Shown piece after piece: positions 1 to 6,300 of a DNA stretch of 8,174 bases. Numbering within the stretch: position 1 is the first letter of the stretch; each line of letters starts with the position of its first letter. A program made the position numbers and the translations under genes. The DNA is taken from positions 1 through 8,174 of the forward strand of contig JALXAI010000086.1 of the NCBI GenBank assembly GCA_026992215.1, given 5' to 3'. This DNA is from Desulfobacterales bacterium (GTDB lineage: Bacteria > Desulfobacterota > Syntrophobacteria > B119-G9). The notes under the pieces were generated by a model. The model was not told the DNA's origin. It did no database searches and was given only the letters and a program-made list of their open reading frames with translations.

Positions 1-10
1 GGAGAAAGCT

Positions 11-1438
11 ATGGAAGATATCGATGCAGTTTTTGCCGGGCTCAGCGAACCCTGCAGGTATAGTGCGGGAAAATACGCTAATACGGGCGAAGGTATCACC
101 TTTCAACCGATCGACATAGGGCATCCGGATTATGTGGCACTCATTGATCCCGACACCGCTTTCTGGGCACTTGTACTGAAAGAAAGTCTCGGGGATGCAC
201 TTTCCGGGGGATCCCTCCTGGAGCAGTACAGGGAAAAACGTGAAAAACTCTCTGAAGAGATGGACATGTTGCGATTTCGCCTAGCACCCACCGCTGTTTA
301 TTTTAACCCCACGGAAAGGTGCAATCTCAACTGCACCTATTGTTACATACCCGAACATTTGCGTAAATCCGGGCATCACATGTCTCAGGGTGACCTGATG
401 CATTCCCTTGAAATCCTTAAAACCTACTTTGACGCTCACCTTCCCGCAGATAGAAAGGCACAGATAATTTTTCATGGATCCGAACCAATGTTGAACAGGG
501 ACGCAATTTTCGAAGCCATAGAAAAATACCGGAGCGTGTTTGATTTCGGTATACAGACAAACGGCACGTTGCTTGACGCGGAAAGTATACACTTCATAAA
601 GGAGCATGGTACCGCCCTTGGACTTTCTCTCGACGCTCACCTTTCCGATATTTGCGATAAAACACGAAAAACATGGTCCGGAAAGGGCGTGTTTAAAAAA
701 GTACTTCGGGCAATAGAAGAATTGGATGGCTATTACAATTTTAATGTAATTTGTACGGTTAGTAGCGAAAATGTTCGTTATCTCAAAGATATAGTAGCGT
801 TTTTTCATTCGCTGAAGGTTCCTGCCTGCATGCTCAACCCCATCAGGTGCACTCAACCGGGCGCAAGGGATATAAAACCACCTGAACTCCTCTTTGCCGA
901 ACGTTTTTTGGAGGCACTTGAGCATAGCCATGAGCTGTACGAGCTAACGGGACAAAAGCTGGTGGTGGTGAATTTTGCTAACATACTGGTCAGCATCCTT
1001 GCACCGCTTGCCCGGAAGTTGATGTGTGACATATCACCCTGCGGAGGCGGAAGGTCTTTTTTTGCTGTGGCAGCCGACGGAGGATTGTTCCCGTGCAGTG
1101 AATTCATAGGGCTCCCGGAGTTCAGGGCCGGCAATATTTTCGAGGACAGGATTGATGATGTTCTCAAGTCCGCGGAATTTAGGGCCGTTACAGGTAGAAT
1201 AGTTGAAAGAATTAGTCCTTGCGCGAGGTGTGCGATCAGGCACTTTTGTGGTAGTCCGTGTCCCGCCGAGGCTTATTCCATGGAAGGTGATATAAACAGG
1301 CGTGGTGCCTTTTGTTCCTTTTACGAGGAACAGGTGAGGTACGCATTCAGGCAAATCGCTGAAGGAACGGAAGAGGCTTTCCTGTGGGACGGATGGGATG
1401 CGGACACCAAAACAATTATAAACATATCAACAATGTAG
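11..1438 (+). CDS. cbpB: Radical SAM/SPASM peptide-modifying enzyme, CbpB-like
   Basis: 475-residue cytosolic radical SAM enzyme. The CxxxCxxC motif for the SAM-binding [4Fe-4S] cluster is C104, C108, C111, inside NPTERCNLNCTYCYIPE. A GGEP-like SAM-contact motif follows (HGSEP, 155-159). The C-terminal SPASM/twitch region has cysteines C339, C344, C362, C404, C407, C413, C417 and C435, enough to hold two auxiliary Fe-S clusters. Enzymes of this architecture usually modify a ribosomally made peptide. The conserved-looking stretches CDISPCGGG, HFCGSPCPAEA and AFLWDGWD match my memory of the CbpB family, whose substrate CbpA is a short peptide encoded next to it; the symbol rests on recall, not a search. 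The first ~90 residues may be a peptide-recognition region. The start is supported by GGAG at 1-4, six bases before ATG. No precursor gene is visible downstream, so it should lie upstream of the window. The gene ends at a strong terminator. Other SPASM maturases or anaerobic sulfatase-maturase-like enzymes are less likely alternatives. Confidence 0.85.
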   Translation: MEDIDAVFAGLSEPCRYSAGKYANTGEGITFQPIDIGHPDYVALIDPDTAFWALVLKESLGDALSGGSLLEQYREKREKLSEEMDMLRFRLAPTAVYFNPTERCNLNCTYCYIPEHLRKSGHHMSQGDLMHSLEILKTYFDAHLPADRKAQIIFHGSEPMLNRDAIFEAIEKYRSVFDFGIQTNGTLLDAESIHFIKEHGTALGLSLDAHLSDICDKTRKTWSGKGVFKKVLRAIEELDGYYNFNVICTVSSENVRYLKDIVAFFHSLKVPACMLNPIRCTQPGARDIKPPELLFAERFLEALEHSHELYELTGQKLVVVNFANILVSILAPLARKLMCDISPCGGGRSFFAVAADGGLFPCSEFIGLPEFRAGNIFEDRIDDVLKSAEFRAVTGRIVERISPCARCAIRHFCGSPCPAEAYSMEGDINRRGAFCSFYEEQVRYAFRQIAEGTEEAFLWDGWDADTKTIINISTM

Positions 1439-1450
1439 AGCGAGTTTAAA

Positions 1451-1488
1451 GCGGAGTCAAACACTTTTGTTTGACTCGGCTTCTTGTT
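1451..1488 (+). terminator. Intrinsic terminator of the radical SAM gene
   Basis: A perfect 9-bp stem, GAGTCAAAC (1454-1462) with GTTTGACTC (1469-1477), encloses a 6-base loop. It is extended by GC/GC (1451-1452 with 1479-1480) across one mismatch and followed by the T-rich stretch TTCTTGTT. It lies 13 bases after the stop codon, so the radical SAM gene probably ends its transcription unit here. Confidence 0.8.
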
Positions 1489-1738
1489 AACTGGTAAAGT
1501 ACCACTCAGGTAATCTCATTTATTTCGTTTATCCTAACGGTATTGCAGAGCGTTTTGAAATTTGACGCGTCAAAGGAATAGAGGTCACTGTACCGAACCC
1601 TTCGGCCGGGAAAGAGTTATGAGCGCTTCTTCGTTCGAGCACATCTCTGTCTCCTCTCCCCTCAAGATGCGTCAAAATAGCGGGTAGCTGGATTTTTTTG
1701 ATCCGGAAAGATTATTTTCTTGATGGGAGGACAGTTCC
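1489..1738. other. Intergenic region upstream of the diguanylate cyclase gene
   Basis: Roughly 250 bases with no convincing gene. It contains the 14-bp palindrome at 1561-1574, a second copy of its half-site at 1669-1676, a short hairpin CCGAA-CCC-TTCGG (1593-1605) and the ribosome-binding site of the next gene. A 22-codon frame from ATG at 1619 ends at TAG before 1690 and has only a weak GA-rich leader; I do not call it. No clear sigma-70 -35/-10 pair was found. Confidence 0.5.
1561..1574. promoter_or_regulatory. Perfect 14-bp palindrome, possible operator
   Basis: TTTGACGCGTCAAA is a perfect inverted repeat 165 bases upstream of the GGDEF start codon. The half-site GCGTCAAA recurs at 1669-1676, about 63 bases before that start. 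Perfect palindromes of this length often bind dimeric transcription factors, but I cannot name the regulator. Functional assignment is inference. Confidence 0.4.
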
Positions 1739-2773
1739 ATGTCAGAGCAATACATCGACATTGAAACGACTGCGGAAATAGTCAAGAAAATCCTGCCTAA
1801 AATGGGTGAGTACAAGGTTCCCATCACGCCGCAAAACTACAGGGTGTGGTACGAATACTACAGTGGCACCAACAAGGAGCTTACCCACGAGATAGATTCG
1901 CTAATAAGGGAAAAGAGACCATTTACCCATGAACTGAATAGATACCTTTATACCAAGTATTTCGGGGATGATCATAACAAGGAGATACTGCGCGAAGTTC
2001 AGAGCAAAACAATCAACGTGCTCAAGAATTTCCTGGAACAGGTACTGGCTACGACAAGCTCTACCTCTCATTACGGAGACAAGCTCGAGAAGTATTCGGA
2101 ACAACTTAACAGGGCGCAGGACCTCGGTGAAATCCAGGGGATTCTGGAGGAGATGATTCGGGAAACTTCCAACATGGTAGAATCCACACGGGATTTGCAG
2201 TCCAAGCTGAAAGAAGCCAGTACTCAAGTCGAGATGTTAAGGAAAGAACTGGCCAAAACGGCCGAGGAGGCGAAAAGAGACGCGTTAACGGGTCTGAGGA
2301 ATCGAAGGGCATTCGATGAAGAGCTCGCAAAGTTACTAAAGAGCTACAGGGAAAAAGGGGAAATATTCTCTCTTATAATGGTGGACATCGATCACTTTAA
2401 GAGATTCAACGACAGGTTTGGACATAAAGTTGGAGACAAGGTACTGCAGATAGTGGCAAATACCCTTAACTACACGCTTAAGGGCAAAGATTTCGTCGGG
2501 AGGTACGGCGGAGAAGAGTTCGTGGTACTTCTTCCTCGTACTTCACTGGAGAACGCCTGCGTTGTCGGAGAACAGATAAGAGAAAATGTATCCGAGAAAA
2601 GGCTCAGGGTTACGAAAACCGGGGAAAACCTCGGAACCATCACCGTGAGCGTGGGAGTCTCACAGGTCAATGAGAATGACACCGCGGAATCGGTGATTGA
2701 AAGGGCTGACAGGGCGCTGTACCTGGCAAAAAATTCCGGGCGAAATAACGTCAAGTCCGAAAAAGACCTCTGA
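1739..2773 (+). CDS. GGDEF-domain diguanylate cyclase
   Basis: 344-residue protein predicted to make cyclic di-GMP from two GTP. The GGDEF domain spans about 178-335. It starts at DALTGLRNRR (181-190), has the metal/GTP-binding segment MVDIDHFKRFND (214-225), the active-site loop GGEEF (257-261) and the late motif ADRALYLAKNSGRN (323-336). GGEEF is a competent signature. The inhibitory I-site RxxD is degenerate: the equivalent tetrapeptide is KGKD (248-251), with Lys for Arg. Residues 1-110 form a helical region with PITPQNYRVWYEYYSG (28-43), a type often seen N-terminal to bacterial GGDEF domains; 113-180 looks like a coiled-coil linker. No membrane segment or signal peptide is present, so it should be cytosolic. 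ATG is preceded by GGGAGG (1725-1730) at a spacing of 8. The gene stands alone, convergent with the C25 peptidase gene. The input signal is unknown. Confidence 0.92.
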   Translation: MSEQYIDIETTAEIVKKILPKMGEYKVPITPQNYRVWYEYYSGTNKELTHEIDSLIREKRPFTHELNRYLYTKYFGDDHNKEILREVQSKTINVLKNFLEQVLATTSSTSHYGDKLEKYSEQLNRAQDLGEIQGILEEMIRETSNMVESTRDLQSKLKEASTQVEMLRKELAKTAEEAKRDALTGLRNRRAFDEELAKLLKSYREKGEIFSLIMVDIDHFKRFNDRFGHKVGDKVLQIVANTLNYTLKGKDFVGRYGGEEFVVLLPRTSLENACVVGEQIRENVSEKRLRVTKTGENLGTITVSVGVSQVNENDTAESVIERADRALYLAKNSGRNNVKSEKDL

Positions 2774-3151
2774 GAATTCAAATTTCCAGCCCGTGCAAAG
2801 AAAGCTATCGCTTCGCGATGGTGACGTATTGCTACCTGGCCAAACCAAATGTTCCGAATTTATTGAATTCAGCTAGTCGGGTTGATGATTTGGGGGAAAT
2901 AACCGATAAACATTTTTGCATTGCATAAAGTGCAAGCCATCAGCCTGCGGACAGCTCCTCCGCAGGCTGCTCAGCGCATCTCTGGGGTCGATTCAAAAAG
3001 TGCTACGATACTAGAATAACCGTGTTAATTAATGTTGCCTAACATACTTAATTTTCCGGGTCCTTTGTTTTCAAAACCGTCCGCATGAACCAACCCCTGG
3101 CGGTAATCATGCCACAACCCTTCTGATAGTGTAATACTGAATGCGTTAGTT
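2774..3151. other. Intergenic region between convergent genes
   Basis: 378 bases between the stop codons of the GGDEF gene (+) and the C25 peptidase gene (-). It holds a short hairpin, GCTATCGC-TTC-GCGATGGT with G-U pairs (2804-2822), and the 11-bp hairpin at 2941-2969. No canonical stem plus T-tract terminator was found for either gene. A minus-strand frame runs from inside the peptidase gene to about 3025, but it lacks a start or composition that would support it. Confidence 0.5.
2941..2969. repeat. Perfect 11-bp GC-rich hairpin, possible bidirectional terminator
   Basis: CAGCCTGCGGA (2941-2951) and TCCGCAGGCTG (2959-2969) form a perfect stem around a 7-base loop. The position between convergent genes suits a bidirectional transcription end, but neither side has a T-tract. 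It could instead protect a 3' end or be part of a dispersed repeat. The stem is seen directly; the role is inferred. Confidence 0.45.
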
Positions 3152-5239
3152 CTAATTATCACAGTTTTCCTTGCCGAACTGTTCCGCGAACTGCGAAAGG
3201 TCCATCTCTGCGTCTCCTTCCGCCAGCCGTGAAAGGTCGCTTCCGTCAACGTCTCCGTCGTAATCGAAATCCGCCTGGCAATGATGGAAAGTGCCTGTAA
3301 GCGTGGTTTCAGGGTCTCCGTAGAGATTAAAAGCCTGGAGGTTTACCCAGACTGAGGAACTATCGTATTCGAGTGCTTCTTTCACCAGCGCCAGAGCCTT
3401 ACCGTATGGCATGTTATCCCGTGTCAGCTTCTCCATGAGGTAGTATCCTATGGAAAAATTGTCTCCATAGTTTGGAGCCGGTTCACTCCAGCCAGCCGTG
3501 TACCAGGAGACTCTAGATGCAGAGACAGTTGCGACGGCTCCATGTTTCAGCAACGAATAACCAAGGTTAGCCGAGTTTTCCGGGTACCCGTTGTTGCAGG
3601 CACAAAGGTATGTGATGGCGGGATGAGTATCGTCAAGGGCAGAGGTATCTGTACCGGTAAAAAATGGTACAAAAACCGTTTCATCCTTGTCTGCTACTTC
3701 GTTTCCATTATCGTCACTTTGCCAGTACTTCCTGTAAATACCGGTCTGGCTGCCGTGCCCTACGGCCCAGACAACGCCGTATCCCGTTGACCATTCGTCC
3801 TTTGCGTTGAGACGATTCAGCGGTGCGTCACAGGGATAAGGGCTCGGGTTGATACCCTCTTTTTCGTAAAGCGTGTAACTCTCAAAGCCATCGGCCGCCA
3901 GGAAATCAGCAAGTATGTTCCTGGCCAGTTCCGCTCCATCAGTCCTACTTATATTTGAAGGAGGTTCCTGTTCGAAGTTCAGGATGGCATCGGGGAAAAG
4001 CGCCTTTTTTCTCCATGATATGTCACCCGGTTCGGTTTCGTAGTCGATGATCTTTTGCAAGATGTTATCCAGTGTCTCGTAGTCACCGTTGTATACTGGG
4101 ATCCTGCCCACCCATACCTCTGCGGCGTAATCGACTCCTCCGGCCTTGTTATCGTCGGGGTACTCACCGTACAGGCCGTCGGCGTCGGCGTCCCAGTTAC
4201 CTGTCAGGTCCGCGTAGTAGTAGTCTGTAAGTGTTTCACGGTGGGTCGATTCATGGCTGCGGGGGTAACATTTTTTCATGGGAACATCCCCCGTGGACGG
4301 GTCAGGATTCCCGATAAGAAGCACGTACTTGATACCCATAGTTTCGTAGTTATTCATTAACCACTGCCGAATCTTCTCCGCCGTGCCGTCAGGGGGCGGC
4401 CCGTTGAGTTCACCGTACTGGTCTTCGGTTACTACCAGCACGTTGTGTCCCATTGCTTCCTTAAGAAGAATAAAGTCGTTGAGTTTCTGGCTGTTTGTCA
4501 CAACTTCCCCGGATGTGATGATTACGTAATCGTGGGAAGCACCTGTACCGGAGAGCGCGTTTTCGCTGTTGCTTGACCCCGGGGGGACACTACCGGATCG
4601 ATAAGTTCGCGGACTCTCCGTAGCGAGGATTTTCTTTTCCTTCTCTTCTGCTGCCGTAAATGTCAGCCTGAACGTGATACTTTCCACTATCTCCACTTTC
4701 CCGCTTGCGGGATAATACCTGAGCGGGTAATAGGCGAGCTTAAGAAATCTTACTTTACCCCTTGTTTTCCATCCCTTAACCGCCACTGGATTCCTCGGGT
4801 ACGGGCCCGTGGAACGGTAAATCGACACGTTTTTCCCGCCAACGATTTTGCCGGAATTGTCCCAGTTAACCACGCTCACATCTCCGGGCGAGGCAAGCAT
4901 GGGAGGAGTGGGTTCAATTTCGTAGCGGCTACCCAGTATCCTGTCTTCTTCATTCACCACGTGAAGCTCCATGGAACCCGGGTTCATGCGACCAACTAGC
5001 TTTATGTCTCTCCTGATTTCAGGAACTCGCGGATTGCCGGGCTTCATCAGGAAACCAATACCCTTTCCACGTATCCTGTATGATCCGTCAGGGTTTCTGG
5101 ACAGGGAAAGTCTCGGAGCCCTAAAAGTAATCTCCACCGAATTTCTGCCGGATATAGCATTTGAAGAATCTCCGAGGACAGCCCATGGTGAAAAAAACAC
5201 CATAAAGTGTAAGATAATGATACATGTTAACTTTTTCAT
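3152..5239 (-). CDS. Secreted C25 (gingipain-like) cysteine peptidase with C-terminal EF-hand/dockerin-like module
   Basis: 695 residues. A Sec signal peptide (Lys-Lys, then a hydrophobic core at 5-22, cleavage near 23-28) directs export. Residues about 30-230 are a probable prodomain. The caspase-like C25 domain (about 236-650) opens with HDYVIITSGE. It contains KYVLLIGNP (304-312), VWVGRIPVYN (375-384), the catalytic His in AVGHGSQTG (H495) and the probable nucleophile in LCACNNGYPE (C548, as in gingipain ACVNG), and closes with FNLYGDPET. The tail, 654-693, has a complete 12-residue EF-hand loop at 657-668 (DFDYDGDVDGSD; Asp at positions 1, 3, 5, 7, 9, 12) followed by DLSQFAEQFGKENC. This suggests Ca-dependent anchoring or protein binding; it replaces the type IX secretion tail of Bacteroidetes gingipains. 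GGGAG (complement of 5247-5251) lies 7 bases before the ATG. Specificity (Arg, Lys or other) cannot be read from the sequence. Confidence 0.9.
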   Translation of the reverse strand: MKKLTCIIILHFMVFFSPWAVLGDSSNAISGRNSVEITFRAPRLSLSRNPDGSYRIRGKGIGFLMKPGNPRVPEIRRDIKLVGRMNPGSMELHVVNEEDRILGSRYEIEPTPPMLASPGDVSVVNWDNSGKIVGGKNVSIYRSTGPYPRNPVAVKGWKTRGKVRFLKLAYYPLRYYPASGKVEIVESITFRLTFTAAEEKEKKILATESPRTYRSGSVPPGSSNSENALSGTGASHDYVIITSGEVVTNSQKLNDFILLKEAMGHNVLVVTEDQYGELNGPPPDGTAEKIRQWLMNNYETMGIKYVLLIGNPDPSTGDVPMKKCYPRSHESTHRETLTDYYYADLTGNWDADADGLYGEYPDDNKAGGVDYAAEVWVGRIPVYNGDYETLDNILQKIIDYETEPGDISWRKKALFPDAILNFEQEPPSNISRTDGAELARNILADFLAADGFESYTLYEKEGINPSPYPCDAPLNRLNAKDEWSTGYGVVWAVGHGSQTGIYRKYWQSDDNGNEVADKDETVFVPFFTGTDTSALDDTHPAITYLCACNNGYPENSANLGYSLLKHGAVATVSASRVSWYTAGWSEPAPNYGDNFSIGYYLMEKLTRDNMPYGKALALVKEALEYDSSSVWVNLQAFNLYGDPETTLTGTFHHCQADFDYDGDVDGSDLSRLAEGDAEMDLSQFAEQFGKENCDN
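3161..3280 (-). other. EF-hand/dockerin-like C-terminal module of the C25 peptidase
   Basis: Encodes residues 654-693 of the peptidase. The Ca-binding loop is encoded at 3236-3271, and a second half ends in FGKENC. The same loop and the FGKxNC tail occur in the truncated protein at the right end of the window. Cysteines bracket the module (C654, C693) and could form a disulfide; that is inference. Confidence 0.75.
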
Positions 5240-5303
5240 ACATATTCTCCCGTGGTCTGAAGGGTGAGTTTTAGGAAATTATACAACAGTTTCCACGAAT
5301 AAG

Positions 5304-5339
5304 TCCCGGGAAAATCCCCCGGCGGTGACATCCCCGGGA
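5304..5339 (-). repeat. Inverted repeat in the C25 peptidase leader
   Basis: TCCCGGG (5304-5310) and CCCGGGA (5333-5339) can pair. Each arm contains the self-complementary CCCGGG, and the 22-base interval holds a CCCCCGG run offering alternative pairings. It sits about 65-100 bases upstream of the peptidase start codon, in the presumed leader. No known riboswitch consensus was recognised. Confidence 0.35.
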
Positions 5340-5400
5340 AATTAACGAGCACGGAACGTGCCATATTTTTCGCTGGTATCTCCAAGCAGGTTGACTTCGC

Positions 5401-5428
5401 ATTATTGTCGACCAATTTAAAAGAGCAA
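5401..5428 (-). promoter_or_regulatory. Possible sigma-70-type promoter for the C25 peptidase gene
   Basis: On the minus strand, TTGCTC (complement of 5423-5428) and AATAAT (complement of 5401-5406) are separated by 16 bases, giving a leader of roughly 155 bases. A second candidate -10, a perfect TATAAT, is the complement of 5278-5283, but no good -35 lies 16-18 bases upstream of it. Neither is strong evidence. Confidence 0.22.
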
Positions 5429-5749
5429 GTTCAAGCAGATTTTTTCGAATAGTTTTTAAAGCGAAGCCATCAAACGTAGCCCATGCACGGGTTCCATGAG
5501 TTACGTTTCCCTGGACCAAACGATAGATCTGGCATTGCCATCAGGATCGTGGTAAGGAAGACCAACTGCCTGTACCTGGCGGTGGGATGCGGAATCGCGC
5601 GTGGCCCCTTGCCCCGAGGCGGAACATATTGAAACCTCACGTAAAGGAGAGACGTTTTTAAAACACCTTGAATGCACTCTAATTCACTATTCCAATGGTG
5701 TTGGAGCAAGTAGAGAAGTCGAGGGCAACCGATGATTCTCTATAGTGCA

Positions 5750-5771
5750 AAAATACCGTTGCGGGTATTTT
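5750..5771 (+). promoter_or_regulatory. Hairpin directly upstream of the small-ORF ribosome-binding site
   Basis: AAAATACC (5750-5757) and GGTATTTT (5764-5771) form a perfect 8-bp stem around a 6-base loop. The stem ends one base before the AAGGAG Shine-Dalgarno sequence (5773-5778). It could act as a translational control element, an mRNA-stabilising 5' structure, or a bidirectional terminator with A/T-rich arms. Confidence 0.4.
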
Positions 5772-5784
5772 CAAGGAGAAAGAA

Positions 5785-6000
5785 ATGAAAGAGAGGGGAC
5801 CGCTCGAAATGAAGGCTACAATAGAGAGGCTCTATATTACAACTTACAGACAGGTGATAAACCGGAAAGTAATAGCTGCCGGCTGCAGGGAAAAATACCT
5901 GCGGCAAGTTGATATTAAGGCAGATGTCAATGTTACAGGGCAACAAGATGACCATGAAGCCTTATTAGCCTTTTTCGCTGGTTTTATTAAAATGTTTTAG
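5785..6000 (+). CDS. Small hypothetical protein, 71 aa
   Basis: I do not recognise this protein. It is called because the ATG has an excellent Shine-Dalgarno, AAGGAG at 5773-5778 with 6 bases spacing, and a hairpin just upstream, which is rarely seen at a spurious frame. The product is hydrophilic and charged over residues 1-60 (e.g. REKYLRQVDIKADVNV, 39-54) and ends in a short hydrophobic stretch, LLAFFAGFIKMF (60-71). This is too short for a confident membrane helix. There is one Cys (C34), no signal peptide and no recognisable motif. No further gene follows for almost 1 kb, so it may be a stand-alone small gene or the surviving 5' end of a decayed longer one. An internal in-frame ATG (codon 9) is a possible alternative start without comparable ribosome-binding support. 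Confidence 0.45.
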   Translation: MKERGPLEMKATIERLYITTYRQVINRKVIAAGCREKYLRQVDIKADVNVTGQQDDHEALLAFFAGFIKMF

Positions 6001-6169
6001 CTGGCATGAATCGATATGGTGAATGATGGAAGCAGCAACTCGAATAGGCAAGTGCTTCGCAAGTCGTTACTACAAAAGGGTTCGGTGGGAAAGAATACAG
6101 ATGCCCCAGGGGACATTATTTATTGGATAAGACCCTGTGGATAGCCTAGTTCTGGCGATTGTTTACTGG

Positions 6170-6230
6170 CCCTGTCACGATAAGAAGGACCTTTTAAAAA
6201 GGTTAAAACAACTTTTAAAAGTGACATGGG
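6170..6230. repeat. Nested palindromes within an imperfect inverted repeat
   Basis: The outer arms CCCTGTCAC (6170-6178) and GTGACATGGG (6221-6230) are complementary apart from one bulged base. Inside lie CCTTTTAAAAAGG (6190-6202, near-palindrome) and ACTTTTAAAAGT (6211-6222, perfect 12-bp palindrome), with centres about 20.5 bases apart, close to two helical turns. This could be a protein-binding array or a minor structured element; the A/T-rich core makes chance possible. Confidence 0.35.
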
Positions 6231-6273
6231 TTAGAGCCACGAGTCGTACTTTGATAAAGCGGCCCGGAGAGCA

Positions 6274-6300
6274 GGGGAGGGGTGGCGGGGAGTTAAGGGG
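6274..6300 (+). other. Putative G-quadruplex motif
   Basis: Four runs of GGGG (6274-6277, 6279-6282, 6287-6290, 6297-6300) are separated by loops of 1, 4 and 6 bases on the + strand. This satisfies the usual G3+N1-7 pattern with four-tetrad potential. It lies in the gene-poor region, not near any called start codon. Confidence 0.6.

Larger units (their letters stand above)
5240..5784. other. Intergenic region upstream of the C25 peptidase and the small ORF
   Basis: 545 bases between divergently oriented starts. The left part is the peptidase leader, with paired CCCGGG-containing arms (TCCCGGG 5304-5310, CCCGGGA 5333-5339) and a small hairpin GCACG-GAA-CGTGC (5349-5361) followed by T5 on the + strand. 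The middle has AAACGTA/TACGTTT arms (5472-5478, 5502-5508) around an inner CCC/GGG pair. The right end has the hairpin just before the small ORF. Open frames here have no good start signals or protein-like composition, so I see no gene. Confidence 0.45.

Noticed and set aside
281..931. 216-codon minus-strand frame opposite the radical SAM gene
   Set aside because: It lies wholly antisense to a gene with clear family motifs and has a low-complexity, motif-free translation; a shadow frame.
1619..1687. 22-codon frame before the GGDEF gene, considered as a precursor peptide for the radical SAM enzyme
   Set aside because: Weak ribosome-binding site, Ser-rich product with no Cys, no leader/core pattern, and separated from the enzyme gene by a strong terminator.
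3025..3249. 74-codon minus-strand frame crossing the end of the C25 peptidase
   Set aside because: It starts inside the EF-hand coding region in another frame without its own translation signals.
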